DNA of 64,000 nucleotides from an uncultured Dehalococcoidia bacterium (GCA_951812395.1 CATOSD010000001.1:1054001-1118000), one strand, 5' to 3'; numbered from the stretch's first letter, positions 15,983 to 25,787 are shown. The notes: generated by a model from the sequence alone, not told the origin. Numbers and translations are program-made.

Positions 15983-17755
15983 TCAGAAGGAAAAGCCTTT
16001 TGTCGCTGCTGATATCGCCACTCGAGTGGCGATATCAGCAAGGTCGGCATCCGTTGCTGATTGGCCCTGCCAACCCAGATTGAAGTCAATGTCGCTGGAC
16101 GCAGGAAGTTGGCATTCCGTCAGCTCTCGGACCATTATTCGAGAAGGCAAGGTTGCAGCCAATCCGACAAACAGCGCCTCTCGTCTACGTAGACCGGAGA
16201 GCATCTTCGTTAGCCCTTCCAACGAGTCTGGAAGGATCCCTCGAACATGATTCCTGTCAGTTTCGTTTGAAGTTCGTAGAACTATCCAAGAATTGCATTG
16301 GGACAGTACAGTTGCCTCAACTTCACCAGGGCGTTGAGAGACGAGGAAGAGCCCAATCCCATACTTTCGTCCTTCTTTTGCGACACGCCGGATCGCCTCT
16401 TGGGCCGACTCGTACTGCGCTTCGCCACTATTTGGTATATACCTATGCGCCTCTTCACAAATGAGAAGAACAGGGTTAGATTTCCGTTCCAAATCAGTCT
16501 GCCAAATTTTGATCGAAAAGAGGATTCTAACAAGCGCAGCGCTCGCTACCCCGGCAATTTCGTTCGGTATCCCAGAAAGATCGACTACGGTCACAGGGTT
16601 GTCTCGATTCAAAATCTGACTCAGTACATCACCAATCCGGTCAGACGCTCCATTCCAAGGCTTCATCATGAAAGACATCCTCTCGTCTTTCAAAAGGGAA
16701 TCAAGCTTCCGCAGCACTTTGTTGTATTCCTCATGTTGTGCTCTAGTCTTGCCAGTCGGCCTCTGGGCGTTTATGGCCCCTACGAAACCCGTGGAATACA
16801 ACTGGCCGTCCCTATCTTGGCCGAAGTCGTCCAATCCAGAAGGGTCTCCAAGCACATACGGAATCGGGGAGTCAACGGTCACCCTTTCCGTTTCCAGTTT
16901 CATTTCCGTAGCTGACGACATCCGAACATCCAACAGAGCATTCTTGATGATGTTAGCCTGGGACGTGGCTGCGAACTCGGTTCTCCCTATTAGCAAGTCG
17001 TATGTCTCATTGAGGCTCAATACCCAATAGGGCAGAAACAGCGTTCCTTCGTCGGTCGACAGCCGGCGGTGTTCTTGAAATGCCTTACCGTATTCATTGT
17101 GGGGATCTAGGATGATGATCCTGGGAAACCACTGATCGTACTGTGCCTCTTTTCCCTTTTCGAGAATGCTGTGAACAATAGCAGCCACGGTGCTTGACTT
17201 GCCTGAGCCAGTCGAACCCAAGATTGCTGTGTGTTTACCGACCAGTTCGTTGAGGTCTGCATAGGATGGAGCACCTGCAGCACCCACGTGCTCTCCGACA
17301 TAGACAGCAGCGTCTCCTCTGTGCGCATAGATGTAGCGAAGCTCTGACTTAGGTGTCAGATACAGTGTTTGCTGCGGCAACGGATAGGTTGCCACACCAC
17401 GCTCAAACTTGAGCGTAGGCTCTTCACCATTGATTGAGCGCTGCCACTCACCCTCCCCAAAGAGATCCGCCTCGATTATTCGCTCGTCGGTCGCTGTTGA
17501 TGACTGTATACCTCGTTCTGCTTCATATTCCGCCTTCATGCGGAGGCGCCCTACAAACGCGTAAATGATCCGTCGACCAAAGTGCGCACACACTATGGAG
17601 CCATACTGCCCGATTGGATAAACTTCCCCGGCATAAATTCGTGACAGTTCCGTGAGGTCAGCATCTAGCTCCGCAACAATGTGAGAGCCGTCAACCTCAA
17701 CAATGCTGCCAATTGCCAGATTCTCGACAGGCTCTCCTATCTGGTTGTTTATCAT
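15983..17755 (-). CDS. herA: HerA-like ATPase of a SIR2-HerA defence system
   Basis: A protein of 590 residues. The N-terminus is a HAS-barrel (SIVEVDGSHIVAELD, to about residue 125). The RecA-type core has Walker A GSTGSGKSS at 180-188, DPHNEYG, a Walker B-like LLICEEAHRY, and SQRPGEVEATVLSQCNS, all HerA/FtsK-type. The start codon overlaps the SIR2 stop by one base (TAATG), indicating coupled translation. In known SIR2-HerA systems the ATPase forms a ring that assembles with the NAD-degrading SIR2 effector. Its last codons contain a perfect 34-bp palindrome. Base composition is visibly lower in G+C than that of neighbours, suggesting transfer. Confidence 0.9.
   Translation of the reverse strand: MINNQIGEPVENLAIGSIVEVDGSHIVAELDADLTELSRIYAGEVYPIGQYGSIVCAHFGRRIIYAFVGRLRMKAEYEAERGIQSSTATDERIIEADLFGEGEWQRSINGEEPTLKFERGVATYPLPQQTLYLTPKSELRYIYAHRGDAAVYVGEHVGAAGAPSYADLNELVGKHTAILGSTGSGKSSTVAAIVHSILEKGKEAQYDQWFPRIIILDPHNEYGKAFQEHRRLSTDEGTLFLPYWVLSLNETYDLLIGRTEFAATSQANIIKNALLDVRMSSATEMKLETERVTVDSPIPYVLGDPSGLDDFGQDRDGQLYSTGFVGAINAQRPTGKTRAQHEEYNKVLRKLDSLLKDERMSFMMKPWNGASDRIGDVLSQILNRDNPVTVVDLSGIPNEIAGVASAALVRILFSIKIWQTDLERKSNPVLLICEEAHRYIPNSGEAQYESAQEAIRRVAKEGRKYGIGLFLVSQRPGEVEATVLSQCNSWIVLRTSNETDRNHVRGILPDSLEGLTKMLSGLRRREALFVGLAATLPSRIMVRELTECQLPASSDIDFNLGWQGQSATDADLADIATRVAISAATKGFSF
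16007..16040. repeat. Perfect 34-bp palindrome in the 3' end of herA
   Basis: Each arm is TGCTGATATCGCCACTC with no loop. It lies 24 nt inside the herA stop and 34 nt past the convergent HAD gene stop. It could act as a two-way transcription barrier, a protein-binding site or a recombination site. Confidence 0.9.
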
Positions 17756-18909
17756 TACTGCACTTCTCCATTCAGAATCCTTGTTAGAAACTCAAACCTC
17801 CACCATGGAAGATCCTTGCCCGACAACACTTTAGTCTTACCGTGAAAAAATCCACGCTTGGCGAAGACAAGCACCTGTTCTCGAATTGATAAGTCTTCGC
17901 ACCACCCGCTCAGTCGTCCCTCAGGTTGGTCTTTGTCGGTAAAAGCCACAATGGTCAGATCGCGCCGGGACTCTTGAAGCGCCTTCTCGATTTCTGAATT
18001 AATGTGCCGGTCACCAAATGAGTAGCCACATATGACAAGCAATCGCTGTGCCCCAGGGCTTGGCCTCATTGCTTTCCTACCTTGCTCCAGCAGTTGAGCA
18101 AACGGGTCAAGCTGAGTCTCTTGGTACTTTGTTGAGGATGGCCATATGAGCAATGGGGAGTCTTGTTGGTCAGGAAGTTGGACGTGCTTTCCTATTCTAC
18201 GAGGCACAGTTTCGCCAGAGAACTGATACCAGTCAATCGAGCCGTGTAGCTTTATTACACGAGCGGATACATCAAGGGCCTCAAAGGTCTTGGGATTCCA
18301 CCACGCTGTAGTCCCTCCACTGAGGCCGTCTGCATAAGGTATACGGGCCAAGGCAAGTGCATCTTCAACAATTGTGTCGTAATTGAGTACCAGATAGCTT
18401 ACCGGCTCGGAGGGTCCGCGCCGTCCTGCTCGAATTGGCCTGTGGATAGAAGAGACAAATCGCTGGTGCACATCAATTGTCACCTTCGATTCGATGGAGC
18501 CTGCAATTGCCCGCTGTATCTGAATGCTTGCCTTTTCCAAGTCATCCGCTGTATAAGAAGCATCTCCTACGGAAATGGTGTTCCGCTCTACTTGCCTTTC
18601 CGCTCTACGCTTCGTAATAGCCAGAAGGTCAACTATCTCACTGAGGTAGTCCTCAATGTTTGCCCCAACACCATTTTCGAACTGCCCCTTTACAACAGCT
18701 AGAATCTCTTTGGTCTGACTATCGACCTGCGAGCTGTTCATGACCTTCTCAGTCAGCTCGTTCGTAAGGGGCATTCCCGCACACCTGCTGCACCCAGCTC
18801 CTATCAAGAATGTCAACGCATCCGAGTTACTAACAAGATCCACAAACTGGGAAATGGCTGCCGAACATTTCTCGTCAATCTTGCAGCCAGTGTCATTTGA
18901 AGCCGTCAT
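17755..18909 (-). CDS. SIR2-domain protein (NADase effector of SIR2-HerA defence)
   Basis: A protein of 384 residues; GGGAGG four bases before ATG. FLIGAGCSRCAGMP near residue 35 is the NAD-binding entry of SIR2-like proteins; LNYDTIVEDAL holds the Asn/Asp of the active site; IKLHGSIDW holds the catalytic His; LLVICGYSFGDRHIN is the late SIR2-like motif. Known relatives deplete NAD+ on phage infection and cause abortive infection. The paired HerA gene follows directly, as in described systems. There is no transmembrane segment. Codon use and A+T content differ from the flanks. Confidence 0.9.
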   Translation of the reverse strand: MTASNDTGCKIDEKCSAAISQFVDLVSNSDALTFLIGAGCSRCAGMPLTNELTEKVMNSSQVDSQTKEILAVVKGQFENGVGANIEDYLSEIVDLLAITKRRAERQVERNTISVGDASYTADDLEKASIQIQRAIAGSIESKVTIDVHQRFVSSIHRPIRAGRRGPSEPVSYLVLNYDTIVEDALALARIPYADGLSGGTTAWWNPKTFEALDVSARVIKLHGSIDWYQFSGETVPRRIGKHVQLPDQQDSPLLIWPSSTKYQETQLDPFAQLLEQGRKAMRPSPGAQRLLVICGYSFGDRHINSEIEKALQESRRDLTIVAFTDKDQPEGRLSGWCEDLSIREQVLVFAKRGFFHGKTKVLSGKDLPWWRFEFLTRILNGEVQ

Positions 18910-19221
18910 ACATCCTCCCTGTCACCTCGGAAGTCCTCAAGTCTGCTCAGGCGCACTACCACTTTCATGAGACCGTTAAATCTCATGATCTAGACTGCTG
19001 GGTATGATGTATCATACCGGGCGAGCAAAAGGACTACTGAACTAGGTGTCGATTTACACCACTCTATCAGTGGAATTGCAAATGGAATCAATGTGGGGCT
19101 TGACTTCTCAAGCATCAGCCTGTCTATAGCGTAGCATTTGGAATCAACAGAAGTCACGCTCAGATGCTCTGATGCAACAGGGTGTTCACTTTCCTGCATC
19201 CCGTACCACCTCAACACTATG

Positions 19222-19400
19222 GTCACCGACCCCCTTCCCACTGCCACTCCGACCGCCTTCCACCGCCATGCCGACCCCCTTCCCCGCCATGCCGACCCCC
19301 TTCCACTGCCATGCCGACCGCCACTTGATGTCATTCCGAGCGTAGCCGAGGAATCTAAAGCGCCTGTCTTACCGATCCAGGTCCGGTTGTCCCCACCAAA
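19222..19400 (+). repeat. Short tandem repeats plus R2 and leader repeats upstream of second HAD gene
   Basis: From 19222 to about 19322 units such as CGCCATGCCGACCCCCTTCC repeat four times with changes. An R2 element follows at 19332-19356, then at 19360-19400 a block matching 15140-15180 (AGCGCCTGNCTTACCGATCC and onward). The remainder of the 18910-19428 gap shows no gene. Confidence 0.7.
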
Positions 19401-19428
19401 ACCCGGTGATACTATCGGCAACGTGAAG

Positions 19429-20115
19429 ATGACCAACAAGCCGATCAGGTTCGTCCTGTTCGATCTCGATAACACCCTGCTGGATCGAGCAACAGCCTTC
19501 GGTCGAGTATTCGAGCATTGGTACCACACGTTGCCAGCGGTGAACCGGCCGCAGGACAAGGCGGAGTTCGTCTCGCGGATGGCGCGGCGCGGTCACGGCA
19601 ACGAGCCGATACCCGAAATCTACCAGGACATGCTGGACGAGTGGCCGGGAAGTTTTCCGAGCCTCGCCACAGCGGCCAAGGCCCACTTCGACCTGATGCC
19701 AAAGGCGGTGAGCCTTCACCCCAAGACAGAAGCAATGCTGAAATGCTTCAGATCACGGGGTATTCCCGTCGGTGTTGTCACCAACGGCGGCTCTGAAACT
19801 CAATTGGGCAAACTGAGAAACACCGGCATCGCGGCACTGGTTGCCGCTTGTGTGGTTTCCGAGGAATTTGGCGCTCGGAAACCCGATCCCGCAATCTTTA
19901 GACACGCTCTCAACCTGATAGGCGCTAAGTCGGATTCAACGCTGTTCGTCGGCGATAACGTTGAAGAAGACATCGTTGGCGCAAATCGAATAAACATGCG
20001 AACCGCCTGGATGTCTCTGGGAAGGCCGTGGAACTCTGGCCTTCCCCGTCCAGACTACATTCTGGACGCCGCCTGGGAAGTCGAGGGCATCGTCCTTCAG
20101 AATCCCGTCACGTAG
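19429..20115 (+). CDS. HAD superfamily hydrolase
   Basis: ATG 19429 gives 228 residues; GTG 19423 is an alternative. Motif I FDLDNTLLDR, motif II VVTNGGS, motif III Lys in FGARKPDP, motif IV FVGDNVEEDIVGA. The cap between motifs I and II is helical (C1). It is typical of phosphoglycolate phosphatase-like or pyrimidine nucleotidase enzymes. It is not closely similar to the HAD protein at 15250 beyond the motifs, although the two share upstream repeat DNA. Confidence 0.88.
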   Translation: MTNKPIRFVLFDLDNTLLDRATAFGRVFEHWYHTLPAVNRPQDKAEFVSRMARRGHGNEPIPEIYQDMLDEWPGSFPSLATAAKAHFDLMPKAVSLHPKTEAMLKCFRSRGIPVGVVTNGGSETQLGKLRNTGIAALVAACVVSEEFGARKPDPAIFRHALNLIGAKSDSTLFVGDNVEEDIVGANRINMRTAWMSLGRPWNSGLPRPDYILDAAWEVEGIVLQNPVT

Positions 20116-20140
20116 GCCCAAGCACACACTGGAGGCAGTG

Positions 20141-20722
20141 ATGAACCATGTGCCGCCTCTCTGGCTGATCGTTACCGGTCCGCCCGCAGCCGGCAAGACG
20201 ACTCTCGTCAGACGGCTAGCCTAGGACCTGAAAATCCCCCTGTTCGAGAAGGATACAATCAAAGACCTGCTCTATGAGACCTTGGGATTAGGGGATAAAG
20301 ACTGGTCCCGACAGGTCGCGCCGATCGCAATCGATGTGTTGTTCTTCGCCGCCAATCAACTCTTGCGGAGCGGAGCATCAGTAATAACGGAAAGCAACTT
20401 CTACAGGCAGTTCAACTCTGTGAGAGCCACTGAGCTAGCAACGAAGGTCGATGCCAGGTTCGTCCAAATCCACTGTTCGGCTCCTCCCGAGGTCCTGGTC
20501 GAAAGAAATGCGCGTCGCCTGGCCCCTCCCAATCTTCGCCCCAACCATCACGTAATGCCCTCGGAAGAGTTGCTGGCAATGCTCGCATCCGGGACGTGGG
20601 AACCGCTAAACGTCCCCTCAAAAGTGATCCATGTGGACACATTCGGCTCCATTGAGTATACAAACCTCCTCCAAGCCATAAACCCGCACCCACTACCATG
20701 CCCGCCACCGTCCCCCTCCTGA
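20141..20722 (+). pseudogene. P-loop kinase-like gene with an in-frame TAG after the Walker A motif
   Basis: GGAGG five bases before ATG 20141. The frame reads LIVTGPPAAGKTTLVRRLA and then TAG at 20222-20224, followed by an uninterrupted coding frame (LKIPLFEKDTIKDLLYETLG onward) to 20722. One base change, GAG to TAG, would explain it. Without the stop the protein is 193 residues, like small AAA/zeta-toxin-type kinases. Everything else is intact, so the loss is recent, or the stop is read through, or it is an assembly error. Confidence 0.7.
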
Positions 20723-21219
20723 TCATCTCCGGCTCCATGGGCGCCGGCAAGACCACCGTCCTCTCCGAAGCCTCCGACCTCCTGGCCCAGGCCGACATCC
20801 CCCACGCCGCAATCGACCTCGACTGGCTCGCCGTCATGCATCCGCAGCCGCAGCGGTACGGCGAGCGCCTGGCGTTCGCGAACCTCGCTGCCGTCTGGCC
20901 GAACTACGTCGCCGCCGGCGCCCGGCGCCTCATCGTCGCCAGGGTCATCGAGCACGAACACGAGCTCGACCTCTACCGCGCCGCTGTCCCAGGCGCCCAA
21001 CCCGTCATATGCCGCCTCACCGCGCCCCTCGAACTCATGCACGACCGCCTGCGCACCCGCGAGCCCGGCATGTTCCAGGAACAGGCCCTCGTCCGCTCAA
21101 CCGAGCTCGACGGCATCCTCGAACGCGCTGCCATCGAGCACTTCACCGTCGACAACGGCCCCAAACGCCAGGTAACCGAGGCAGCCCGCGAAATGCTCAC
21201 CCGTGCCGGCTGGCTCTAG
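20698..21219 (+). CDS. Small P-loop NTPase/kinase
   Basis: A protein of 173 residues with Walker A ISGSMGAGKTT near the N-terminus, a DLDWL segment where adenylate kinase-like enzymes bind substrate, and an Arg-rich lid (DRLRTREPGMF). It overlaps the 3' end of the broken kinase gene by 25 nt in another frame and may have been coupled to it. A nucleotide or small-molecule kinase is likely; the substrate is unknown. Confidence 0.8.
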   Translation: MPATVPLLIISGSMGAGKTTVLSEASDLLAQADIPHAAIDLDWLAVMHPQPQRYGERLAFANLAAVWPNYVAAGARRLIVARVIEHEHELDLYRAAVPGAQPVICRLTAPLELMHDRLRTREPGMFQEQALVRSTELDGILERAAIEHFTVDNGPKRQVTEAAREMLTRAGWL

Positions 21220-21745
21220 CCCACCTCGGTAACCGCAATTCTTACGCCACCTCCCCATTGACATCTCCGCACATATGTGCTATCGTGCCCACATGCCAGC
21301 CTTAACGATCGAATCGACCCCGTCGCCCGCCCACGCAGACCGGCGAGACACCCAGTCCCATTCCGCCCCCAAACCCGTGGAAACCCTATCGCGCCCGCCC
21401 GATTTCGTGACAGTTCAGACGCAAAGGCCCGCCACCGGATTACAGGCCCCAGGAACGAAAAACACGGAATGTTACACTTTCTGCAAAGGCTTACTTTGTA
21501 ACACCCTCGCCCGGCGCTCCGACAGCCACCGCCCGGCGGGGCTGACAGAACGGTCAAGTGTCTCCACTGCACGCCGCGCGGCTCGATCCGCAATTGCCTT
21601 ATCAGCGCTCAAGTGGTACAATCCATCGGAATCGTTGAAGCGCCCATTCGCCAACTATCAACATCGCCCGGAGCGGGAACGAACGCCGGGGCGATACCAA
21701 TACAGCAATCGCAATACATTTATTCGAGGGGCCCAGGAGAAGGGT
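21220..21745. other. Leader region of rpsO
   Basis: No gene supported in these 526 bases. The part next to rpsO probably contains its promoter and 5' leader, but I see no convincing consensus boxes or riboswitch. Confidence 0.4.
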
Positions 21746-22009
21746 TTGGACAAGGCTGAGAAACAGGCCGTAATCGAAGAGTACCGAACTCACGAGACCG
21801 ACACCGGTTCCGCTGAACTTCAGGTAGCGCTGCTGACGAAACGCATTTCCGAGTTGACTCAGCACCTCAGGATTCACAACCATGACGAGTCCACACGCCG
21901 CGGACTTCTAAAGATGGTGGGGCGTCGACGCAGGTTACTCCGCTATCTTAACAATGAAGACGTAGGCCGTTACCGGGCTCTCATTGCCAGGCTTGGGCTG
22001 AGAAGATAG
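21746..22009 (+). CDS. rpsO: 30S ribosomal protein S15
   Basis: An 87-residue protein from TTG 21746 with AGGAG six bases upstream. [31 protein letters not shown] and [18 protein letters not shown] match S15 throughout, and the length is normal. S15 binds the central domain of 16S rRNA. The next gene is pnp, the classic conserved pair, in which S15 and PNPase often share transcripts and control; here a terminator lies between them. Confidence 0.97.
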   Translation: MDKAEKQAVIEEYRTHETDTGSAELQVALLTKRISELTQHLRIHNHDESTRRGLLKMVGRRRRLLRYLNNEDVGRYRALIARLGLRR

Positions 22010-22038
22010 CTCCGATTGACTCGGAGCTTTCTTTATTT
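22008..22038 (+). terminator. Intrinsic terminator between rpsO and pnp
   Basis: Stem AGCTCCGA / TCGGAGCT, loop TTGAC, followed by TTCTTTATTT. It begins at the rpsO stop codon. It may attenuate rather than stop read-through into pnp. Confidence 0.75.
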
Positions 22039-22078
22039 CTGCCGGGTTCCCCACCGCCTTTAGGAGGTACCGTATCTA

Positions 22079-24361
22079 ATGTCGTTCAGCTTTAGCCGGC
22101 AAATCGGCACTGAAACCATCACACTGGAGGGGGGTAAGCTCGCTCAAAAGGCCGGCGGCTCCGTGCTCGTGCGTTCCGGCGACTGCGTGATTCTCGCCAC
22201 CGCAACCATGAGCAGACCCCGGGAAGGCATCGACTTCTTCCCCCTCACAATCGAATTCGAAGAGCGCCTGTACGCCCGAGGCAAAATCCCCGGCAGCTTC
22301 TTCCGCCGCGAAGGCAGGCCCAGCACCCACGGCGTACTCATCGCCAGACTCACCGACCGGCCCCTGCGACCGCTCTTCCCCAAGGGCTTCCGCAACGAGG
22401 TGCAGGTCATCCTCACACCCCTCTCCATCGACCAGGAAACCCCCATAGACGTCCTGTGCCTCATGGGCGCCTCCGCCGCGCTGTCGGTGTCCGACATCCC
22501 GTTCGAAGGCCCCGTCGGCGTCACCCGCATGGGCTACGTGAACGGCCGCTTCGTGGTCAATCCCACCCACAGCCAGCTCGAAACCAGCACCCTGGACATT
22601 ATCGTCGCCGGCACCCGCGACGGCGTCGTCATGATCGAGGCCGGTGTGACCGAGATGCCCGAAGACCTGGTGTACGAGGCCATCGACCGCGCCCAGCAGA
22701 CCAACCAGACGGTGATCGACCTCCAGGAGGAGGCCGCCTGCGAGTTCGGCAAGCCCAAGGTCAGCTACGAATCCAAGCTCCACCCCGAGAGTCTCGACGA
22801 CTGGATGGCCGAGAACGCCCACGAGCGGCTGTTCTCGATTGTTCGCTCCACCGAAGGCGACGAGCAGTCGGAGCAACTCACCGCTCTCCGCGACGAGCTG
22901 GTCGACCAGCTCCGGGACGAACACGACCGCGGCGACGTACTGGGCGCCTTCGGCGTGGCCGAGGAAGAGGCCTTCCGCCGCGTAATCCTCGAAGACGGCA
23001 AGCGGTCCGACGGACGCGGCCTGCGGGAGATACGGGCCATCTCGTCCGAGGTGGGGCTGCTGCCCCGCACCCACGGCACCGGGCTGTTCACCCGCGGCGA
23101 GACCCAGGTGCTGGGCGTGGTTACGCTCGGCTCCGTCGGCGACGCCCAGAAGCTCGACACCCTCAGCCCCGAAGACACCAAACGCTTCATGCTGCATTAC
23201 AACTTCCCGCCCTACTCCACGGGCGAGGCCAGGCGCGTCGGCTCTCCGGGCCGGCGCGAGATAGGCCACGGCGCGCTCGCCGAACGCGCACTCTCGTGCG
23301 TCCTCCCGTCCGACGACGAGTTTCCCTACACCATCAGGATCGTGACCGAGGTGCTAAGCTCAAACGGCAGCACCTCCATGGGCAGCGTCTGCGCCGGTAC
23401 GCTCGCGCTCATGGACGCCGGCATACCCATCAAGGCCCCGGTCGCCGGCATTTCCGTGGGTCTGGTCACCAGTGACGACGGCCGCTACGTCACCCTCACC
23501 GACATCCAGGGCATGGAAGACCACATAGGCGACATGGACTTCAAGGTGGCCGGCACCTCCGAGGGCATAACCGCCATCCAACTGGACATCAAGCTCAAGA
23601 GCATCAGCCTGGACGTGTGCCGCGACGCCCTCGAGCAGGCCCGCGAGGCGCGACTCCACATCCTCGAACGAATCTCCGAGACCCTGTCCGAGAGCCGCCC
23701 CGAGCTCAGCCCCCACGCCCCGCGCGTCCTCCAGATACGCATTCCCGTAGACAAGATCGGAGCGGTCATCGGCCCCAGCGGCAAGACCATTCGGGGCATC
23801 GTCGACTCAACCGGCGCGACCGTCGACGTGTCCGACGACGGCACGGTCGTTATCGGCTCGGCAGACGAGGCCTCCGCGGCAAAGGCCGTGCAGATGGTCG
23901 AAAACCTCACCCGCGAGGTGAAGGTGGGCGACATCTACACCGGCAAGGTCGTCAGGCTCATGAACTTCGGCGCGTTCGTCGAGATTCTGCCGGGCAAAGA
24001 CGGCCTCGTGCACATCAGCGAGCTGTCCGAACATCACGTGGCTCGCGTCGAGGACGAGGTCGACATTGGCGACGAGATGACCGTCGTCGTCAGCGAGATC
24101 GACTCCATGGGCCGCATCAACCTGTCCCGCCGGGCCCTCCTGCAGGGCGACGACGTGGAAGGCGGAGCCGAGCCCGCGATGGCGCGCAGCCGTCCCAGCG
24201 GCGGAGGCGGCCCTCCACGCGACCGCGGCGGATACCGGCCGCAGGGCCGAAGGCCTGACGGCGGCGGCGGACGCGGCGGATACCGCCAGGGCGGCGGTGG
24301 CGGCAGAGGCGGACGCGGCGGCCAAGGCGGACCACGCGGCGGCGGCCCCCGAAGAGGTTAA
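22079..24361 (+). CDS. pnp: Polyribonucleotide nucleotidyltransferase (PNPase)
   Basis: A protein of 760 residues. Two RNase PH domains come first ([17 protein letters not shown]; then [15 protein letters not shown] and [20 protein letters not shown]), then a KH domain ([16 protein letters not shown]), then S1 ([18 protein letters not shown]). The tail from about residue 700 is Gly/Arg/Gln-rich with [10 protein letters not shown]-type repeats, an RGG-like RNA-binding extension. It degrades RNA 3' to 5' using phosphate and makes tails in reverse. AGGAGG at 22062-22067 serves the ATG. Confidence 0.97.
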   Translation: MSFSFSRQIGTETITLEGGKLAQKAGGSVLVRSGDCVILATATMSRPREGIDFFPLTIEFEERLYARGKIPGSFFRREGRPSTHGVLIARLTDRPLRPLFPKGFRNEVQVILTPLSIDQETPIDVLCLMGASAALSVSDIPFEGPVGVTRMGYVNGRFVVNPTHSQLETSTLDIIVAGTRDGVVMIEAGVTEMPEDLVYEAIDRAQQTNQTVIDLQEEAACEFGKPKVSYESKLHPESLDDWMAENAHERLFSIVRSTEGDEQSEQLTALRDELVDQLRDEHDRGDVLGAFGVAEEEAFRRVILEDGKRSDGRGLREIRAISSEVGLLPRTHGTGLFTRGETQVLGVVTLGSVGDAQKLDTLSPEDTKRFMLHYNFPPYSTGEARRVGSPGRREIGHGALAERALSCVLPSDDEFPYTIRIVTEVLSSNGSTSMGSVCAGTLALMDAGIPIKAPVAGISVGLVTSDDGRYVTLTDIQGMEDHIGDMDFKVAGTSEGITAIQLDIKLKSISLDVCRDALEQAREARLHILERISETLSESRPELSPHAPRVLQIRIPVDKIGAVIGPSGKTIRGIVDSTGATVDVSDDGTVVIGSADEASAAKAVQMVENLTREVKVGDIYTGKVVRLMNFGAFVEILPGKDGLVHISELSEHHVARVEDEVDIGDEMTVVVSEIDSMGRINLSRRALLQGDDVEGGAEPAMARSRPSGGGGPPRDRGGYRPQGRRPDGGGGRGGYRQGGGGGRGGRGGQGGPRGGGPRRG

Positions 24362-24435
24362 CGAACAGCCCCCTCTCCCTAGAGTCCCTCGAGGGAGAGG
24401 GGGAATATCAGGATGGGTGTGGAGCCCCTCCCCAC

Positions 24436-24765
24436 TCAACTCATCGCGTTCAGCAGCTTCCGAAGCCCCTCATTCTCCGCCTCCAGCCGCGCGATCGTGG
24501 ACTCCGCCTCCTGCAGCCGGTCCAGCAGATTCAGCAACACCTCCACGCCCGCCAGGTTCACCCCCAGGTCGTCCATCAGCCGGCGTATGCGGCGCACCCT
24601 CTCCAGGTCGTTGTGAGAGTACACCCGCTGGTTCCCCCGCGTGCGCTGCGGCTTCACCAGCCCCAGCCGCTCGTAGTAGCGCAGCGTCTGAGCCTGCACC
24701 TCGAGCATCTGCGCCGCCACGCTGATTATGAAGACCGGCTCGTCGCGGCTGAACATATCTGCCAT
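24436..24765 (-). CDS. hspR: MerR-family heat-shock repressor HspR
   Basis: A 109-residue protein. The MerR helix-turn-helix (FIISVAAQMLEVQAQTLRYY then GLVKPQRTRGNQRVYS) is followed by a helical dimerisation coil (LLDRLQEAESTIARLEAE). HspR represses chaperone genes and uses DnaK as co-repressor in actinobacteria. It follows dnaJ by 4 nt in the same operon, and hsp20 lies across the divergent promoter region; that arrangement makes the heat-shock role secure. There is no effector-binding domain. Confidence 0.92.
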   Translation of the reverse strand: MADMFSRDEPVFIISVAAQMLEVQAQTLRYYERLGLVKPQRTRGNQRVYSHNDLERVRRIRRLMDDLGVNLAGVEVLLNLLDRLQEAESTIARLEAENEGLRKLLNAMS

Positions 24766-24769
24766 CGCG

Positions 24770-25666
24770 CTAACCCCTGCCTGCCTGAATCTCCCGCAGC
24801 CTCTCGAACACCTCCCGCTCCTCCGCGCTCACCTTAGAGGGCATCTGCGGCCTCACTATCGCGTACAGGTCGCCCCGCTTCCCCCGCTCCCCGAGCCTGG
24901 GCATACCCTGGCCCGTCAGCCGGATGCGCTGCCCGTTCTGCGACTCCGGGGGAATCGTCAACCGCAGCGTACCGCCCAGCGTGCGCAGGTCGATCTCGCC
25001 GCCCAGTACCGCGTCCGCGAGCGGCACCGGCGCGTCCACCTCCAGGTCGCTGCCCTTGCGCCTGAACCGCGCGTGCGGCGACACGGTCACGTTCAGGTAG
25101 AGCTCGGCGCCGGAGTCGAGCGAGATGCGCACCACCGAGCCGTTGTCCACCCCCGGCGGTATGCTCGCCTCGATCCGCCTGGACCCGCCGCCGTCCGGCG
25201 CGAACACCCGCCTCTTCGTGCCCGCGAACGCCTCCTCAAGCGACACTGTCACCGCGGCGTTGGCCCGATGCCGCCTGCCCCGTGGCCTCGCCCGTCCACC
25301 ACCGCCGAACACATCGCCGAACCCGCCAAGCAAGTCCCCAAGGTCGAACTCCGCGCCCGCGCCCGCGCCGCCGGTCGCCCGGCCGCCGGTCGTCCACGTG
25401 TACGAACGCGGACCGCCCCGGGACTGCTGCGCCTCGATGTTGTCGGCCTGCCGCCACATGTCGCCGTAGCGGTCGTACTTCTGGCGGCTGTCCGCGTCGG
25501 ACAGCACCTCGTACGCCTCGTTGATCTTCTTGAACTGGCGCTCGGCCTCTTCGTCGTTCGGGTTCAGGTCCGGGTGATGCTTGCGCGCCAACCGACGGTA
25601 CGCCTGCCGGATGTCCTTTTCGCTCGCGTTCTTCGAAACGCCCAGCGTCTCGTAATACGTCGCCAT
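24770..25666 (-). CDS. dnaJ: DnaJ/CbpA-type co-chaperone
   Basis: A protein of 298 residues. The J domain at 1-70 has HPD at 31-33. A Gly-rich linker ([12 protein letters not shown]) follows, then the C-terminal substrate-binding domains ([29 protein letters not shown]). The Cys-rich zinc-finger repeats are absent, so it is type II (CbpA-like). It stimulates DnaK ATPase and delivers clients. It is first in an operon with hspR. Confidence 0.92.
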   Translation of the reverse strand: MATYYETLGVSKNASEKDIRQAYRRLARKHHPDLNPNDEEAERQFKKINEAYEVLSDADSRQKYDRYGDMWRQADNIEAQQSRGGPRSYTWTTGGRATGGAGAGAEFDLGDLLGGFGDVFGGGGRARPRGRRHRANAAVTVSLEEAFAGTKRRVFAPDGGGSRRIEASIPPGVDNGSVVRISLDSGAELYLNVTVSPHARFRRKGSDLEVDAPVPLADAVLGGEIDLRTLGGTLRLTIPPESQNGQRIRLTGQGMPRLGERGKRGDLYAIVRPQMPSKVSAEEREVFERLREIQAGRG

Positions 25667-25758
25667 TTCTGCCTCAACGTTTGGGAGGGATTACATGCCC
25701 AGTCTAGCATAGGTCAAACACAGGCACAACGAATCTTATAGCGTGTATATTAACTCTA

Positions 25759-25787
25759 TTGACACTATAAGAGTGCTTTCATATAAT
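25759..25787 (+). promoter_or_regulatory. Sigma-70 promoter of hsp20 with overlapping inverted repeat
   Basis: TTGACA (25759-25764), 17-nt spacer, TATAAT (25782-25787): a perfect consensus, unusual in this GC-rich DNA. ACTCT at 25753-25757 and AGAGT at 25770-25774 form an inverted pair around the -35 box, a plausible operator for HspR, although it is not a full match to the CTTGAGT-N7-ACTCAAG consensus. Confidence 0.75.

Noticed and set aside
19222-19322. Tandem repeats upstream of the second HAD gene as a CRISPR or origin iteron array
   Set aside because: Units are contiguous and degenerate with no spacers; there is no dnaA or DnaA-box cluster.
20222-20224. TAG in the kinase gene as recoding to pyrrolysine
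   Set aside because: No pyl genes or other in-frame TAG cases in the window; a point nonsense change explains it more simply.
22076-23269. Long minus-strand open frame opposite pnp
   Set aside because: It is a shadow of a GC-rich coding frame; composition and lack of motifs show that pnp is the real gene.
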